Shown: positions 63,241-64,000 of the stretch, piece after piece
Layout of the letters: each line of letters starts with the position of its first letter
Numbering within the stretch: position 1 is the first letter of the stretch
From: Pempheris klunzingeri
Taxonomy: Eukaryota > Chordata > Actinopteri > Acropomatiformes > Pempheridae
Length of the DNA: 64,000 nt
Direction: 5' to 3'
NCBI RefSeq assembly: GCF_042242105.1
Contig: NC_092028.1
Coordinates: forward strand, 12,137,338-12,201,337
Notes under the pieces: generated by a model
What the model was told of the DNA's origin: nothing
Database searches by the model: none
Seen by the model: the letters and a program-made list of their open reading frames with translations, nothing else
Made by a program: the position numbers and the translations under genes

Positions 63241-63652
63241 CACACACTTACAGACACCTCAGTCCCCTCGCGTGCACGTCGCTTTCGCCTGCACCCAGCA
63301 GATGATGTCAGTACTGCCCACTGAGCAAACATTTAGCTGCCTCTCCTCTCTCAAGCATGGACACACCCACTGCAGTCTCTCTGCACATACAGTGCAGCAC
63401 AGCGAGATGCCTTGCTCCAGGGCATGTCGGCGATTTGACGATTTGAAGCAATGGTGTAGCAGCACCGTACCACATCCACAACTAGCCAGGGTTCATGGAG
63501 CAAAGTGATGCTGGCGGGATAGAGAAGGATTAAGTGAAGAGTGAGGGGGTGATGGAAGGGAAGCGTACCTGTCAGGTCCATGGTGATTGGTGCAGGAGCC
63601 TCATCACACAGCAGGGTCAGTCTGGTCACCTGGACATTTGGCACAGAGAGGT
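52479..63652 (-). CDS. arhgdig: Rho GDP-dissociation inhibitor, probably gamma; 3' part of gene
   Basis: RhoGDIs hold prenylated Rho GTPases in the cytosol or carry them between membranes. Four exons are visible, transcript order: 63652-63569, 57180-57104, 53812-53749, 52675-52479. Phases agree across all three introns. They encode about 140 C-terminal residues of a family protein of 200-225: [55 protein letters not shown], then [14 protein letters not shown] and [19 protein letters not shown], ending IKKDWD. This is the immunoglobulin-like prenyl-binding domain; the N-terminal regulatory arm and start codon lie beyond 64000. The assignment to gamma rests on the 16p13.3-like neighbourhood and sequence divergence; an alpha-type paralogue is the alternative. 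No break is seen. Confidence 0.85.
52676..53748. other. arhgdig last intron
   Basis: Contains a repeat-like segment near 52950-53110 with GCATTGTGGGTAATGTAAGT, which resembles the reverse complement of a ZNF143-type site. Nothing else was recognised. Confidence 0.45.
54105..54270. repeat. dispersed repeat family B, copy 1
   Basis: Shared with 62410-62555: AGCCAAAGAAGACATTTTGG versus AGCCCCAGAAGACATAATAC, then TTCATAGGCTGA in both, then ATCAGTGGAGTGCCCCTTTA versus ATCGGTGGAGTGTACCTTTA. The two copies agree in order and spacing. Class unknown. Confidence 0.6.
54691..55065. mobile_element. TTAA-flanked MITE, piggyBac-like
   Basis: The left end reads TTAAAGGTCCCATATCA and the right end TATATGACCTTTAA, whose reverse complement is TTAAAGGTCATATA. 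So short terminal inverted repeats (AGGTC...ATAT) are bounded by TTAA on both sides, the hallmark target duplication of piggyBac transposons. At about 375 bases with no open frame it would be a non-autonomous copy. Confidence 0.65.
56270..56770. repeat. dispersed fish repeat with CATGGCAATCCATCCAATAG
   Basis: It contains AAATTTCATGGCAATCCATC, AATAGTTGTTGAGACACGAC, a second diverged unit with TAGTTGTTGAGATATTTCAG, and ends with CGCTGCTAGCATGGCTAGAA. I recognise it as a widespread percomorph repeat with internally repeated units. No frame of note. Confidence 0.65.
57330..57760. repeat. dispersed fish repeat with AGAAGTGGGCGAAGC
   Basis: In order: ATAGACTGTATTAAAAGAAG, TGAAGCCAATGCAGAAGCAC, GGGGGCGACTCCACTGGCTC, ATCTATGAGAAAATGACTTA, AGGGCAGGACTTCCTTGTGA and CTTCAAAATGGTGGTCCACA. 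I recognise this as a nearly complete copy of a very common percomorph repeat. It is non-coding. Confidence 0.7.
61180..61225. repeat. (TC)n microsatellite
   Basis: About 23 TC units. Confidence 0.96.
62250..62560. repeat. dispersed repeat family B, copy 2, with ZNF143-like site
   Basis: Shares its right part with 54105-54270. Its left part holds CTACATTTCCCATAACGCAA (from 62291), close to a ZNF143 motif. The middle has a near-palindrome CCTGATGACATCATCAGG. Confidence 0.6.
63059..63106. repeat. (AC)n microsatellite
   Basis: About 24 units. Confidence 0.95.
63189..63246. repeat. (CA)n microsatellite
   Basis: About 29 units with one CG interruption. Confidence 0.95.
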
Positions 63653-63754
63653 CTGGAGAGGAAAAGCAGTCCAGTGTTGCAGTATTCTTTATGTCCTTAT
63701 TCATTCATTCATTTGACATGTCATAAAAGTCCTTTATTTGCTTTCTTGCAGGGT

Positions 63755-64000
63755 TGCATGAGAAGATCAATACCATGTTTATATCAATTATCTATGGAGC
63801 CAAGGAGATGGTTAGCTTAGCTTAGCATAAAGGCTGGAGTCAGGGGGAATCAGCTAGCCAGGCACGTTATATAACATGCTATAGATTGTATACACAAACA
63901 GAAACATAAAAATGACAAGTTGTGGTTTCGTGGTAGGTTATGTGCCGGAACTACTTCTTCATTTATTCATCCTTGTACAGACACGGATAGTTATTAAGAG
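63755..64000. mobile_element. non-autonomous inverted-repeat element (copy 3), cut by window end
   Basis: Left arm with GAAGATCAATACCATG, then GGTTAGCTTAGCTTAGCATA and AAAGGCTGGAGTCAGGGGGA. The core has AAAAATGACAAGTTGTGGTT. The right arm lies beyond the window. Same family as 18549-18930 and 49540-50010. Confidence 0.65.

Larger units (their letters stand above)
57181..63568. other. arhgdig large intron
   Basis: 6.4 kb with no additional RhoGDI exon found. It holds repeats at about 57330-57760 and 62250-62560, simple repeats at 58872-58900, 61180-61225, 63059-63106 and 63189-63246, and otherwise AT-rich sequence. A piece near 59355-59440 (ATGCTAACATAGGCATGCTA) resembles common GCTAAC-rich fish repeats. 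Confidence 0.5.

Overview
This is ordinary nuclear DNA from a ray-finned fish, probably a percomorph. The evidence is intron-rich vertebrate genes with GT-AG junctions, many long (CA)n/(TG)n microsatellites, and dispersed repeats that I recognise as typical of percomorph genomes (for example the element that carries GTTAGCTTAGCATA at one end and its inverted copy at the other). I see no bacterial or organellar sequence, no CRISPR array, no tRNA or rRNA gene, and no retroviral, LTR or Polinton-like element.

Layout. 1-5025: gene-free, repeats and microsatellites. 5291-9783 (minus): drg2, 13 coding exons, complete. 10328-11440 (plus): gfer, 3 exons, complete, head-to-head with drg2 across a promoter of about 0.55 kb. 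11640-14480: gene-poor, with a truncated L1-type LINE tail. 14755-19328 (plus): a synaptogyrin gene, best match syngr3, 4 coding exons, followed by a possible 4.4 kb 3' UTR. 25856-34266 (minus): znf598, 12 coding exons, complete. 36334-40153 (minus): slc25a17, 9 coding exons, complete. 42048-43788 (minus): rpusd1, 5 coding exons plus a probable 5' non-coding exon. 48091-48315 (plus): a small one-pass membrane protein of 74 residues that I cannot name. 52479-63652 (minus): the last four exons of a RhoGDI gene, most likely arhgdig, whose first exons lie beyond the right edge. For every spliced gene I placed exon edges at GT-AG junctions, and each summed CDS is a multiple of three.

The genes do not form one pathway. 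They look like a block of conserved neighbourhood. Human GFER, SYNGR3 and ZNF598 are adjacent on 16p13.3, and RPUSD1 and ARHGDIG are also on 16p13.3, while DRG2 (17p11.2) and SLC25A17 (22q13) are elsewhere in human. Two of the proteins act in translation (Drg2, a GTPase; Znf598, the ubiquitin ligase that senses collided ribosomes), and Rpusd1 is a predicted RNA pseudouridine synthase. Gfer is the mitochondrial sulfhydryl oxidase, Slc25a17 a peroxisomal cofactor carrier, synaptogyrin a synaptic vesicle protein, and RhoGDI a Rho chaperone.

I found no clearly undescribed system. The items most worth a second look are the unnamed 74-residue membrane protein, dinucleotide repeats sitting just inside 5' splice sites in four different genes, and strong ZNF143-type and NRF1-type sites in the housekeeping promoters, with ZNF143-like sites also present in repeats.
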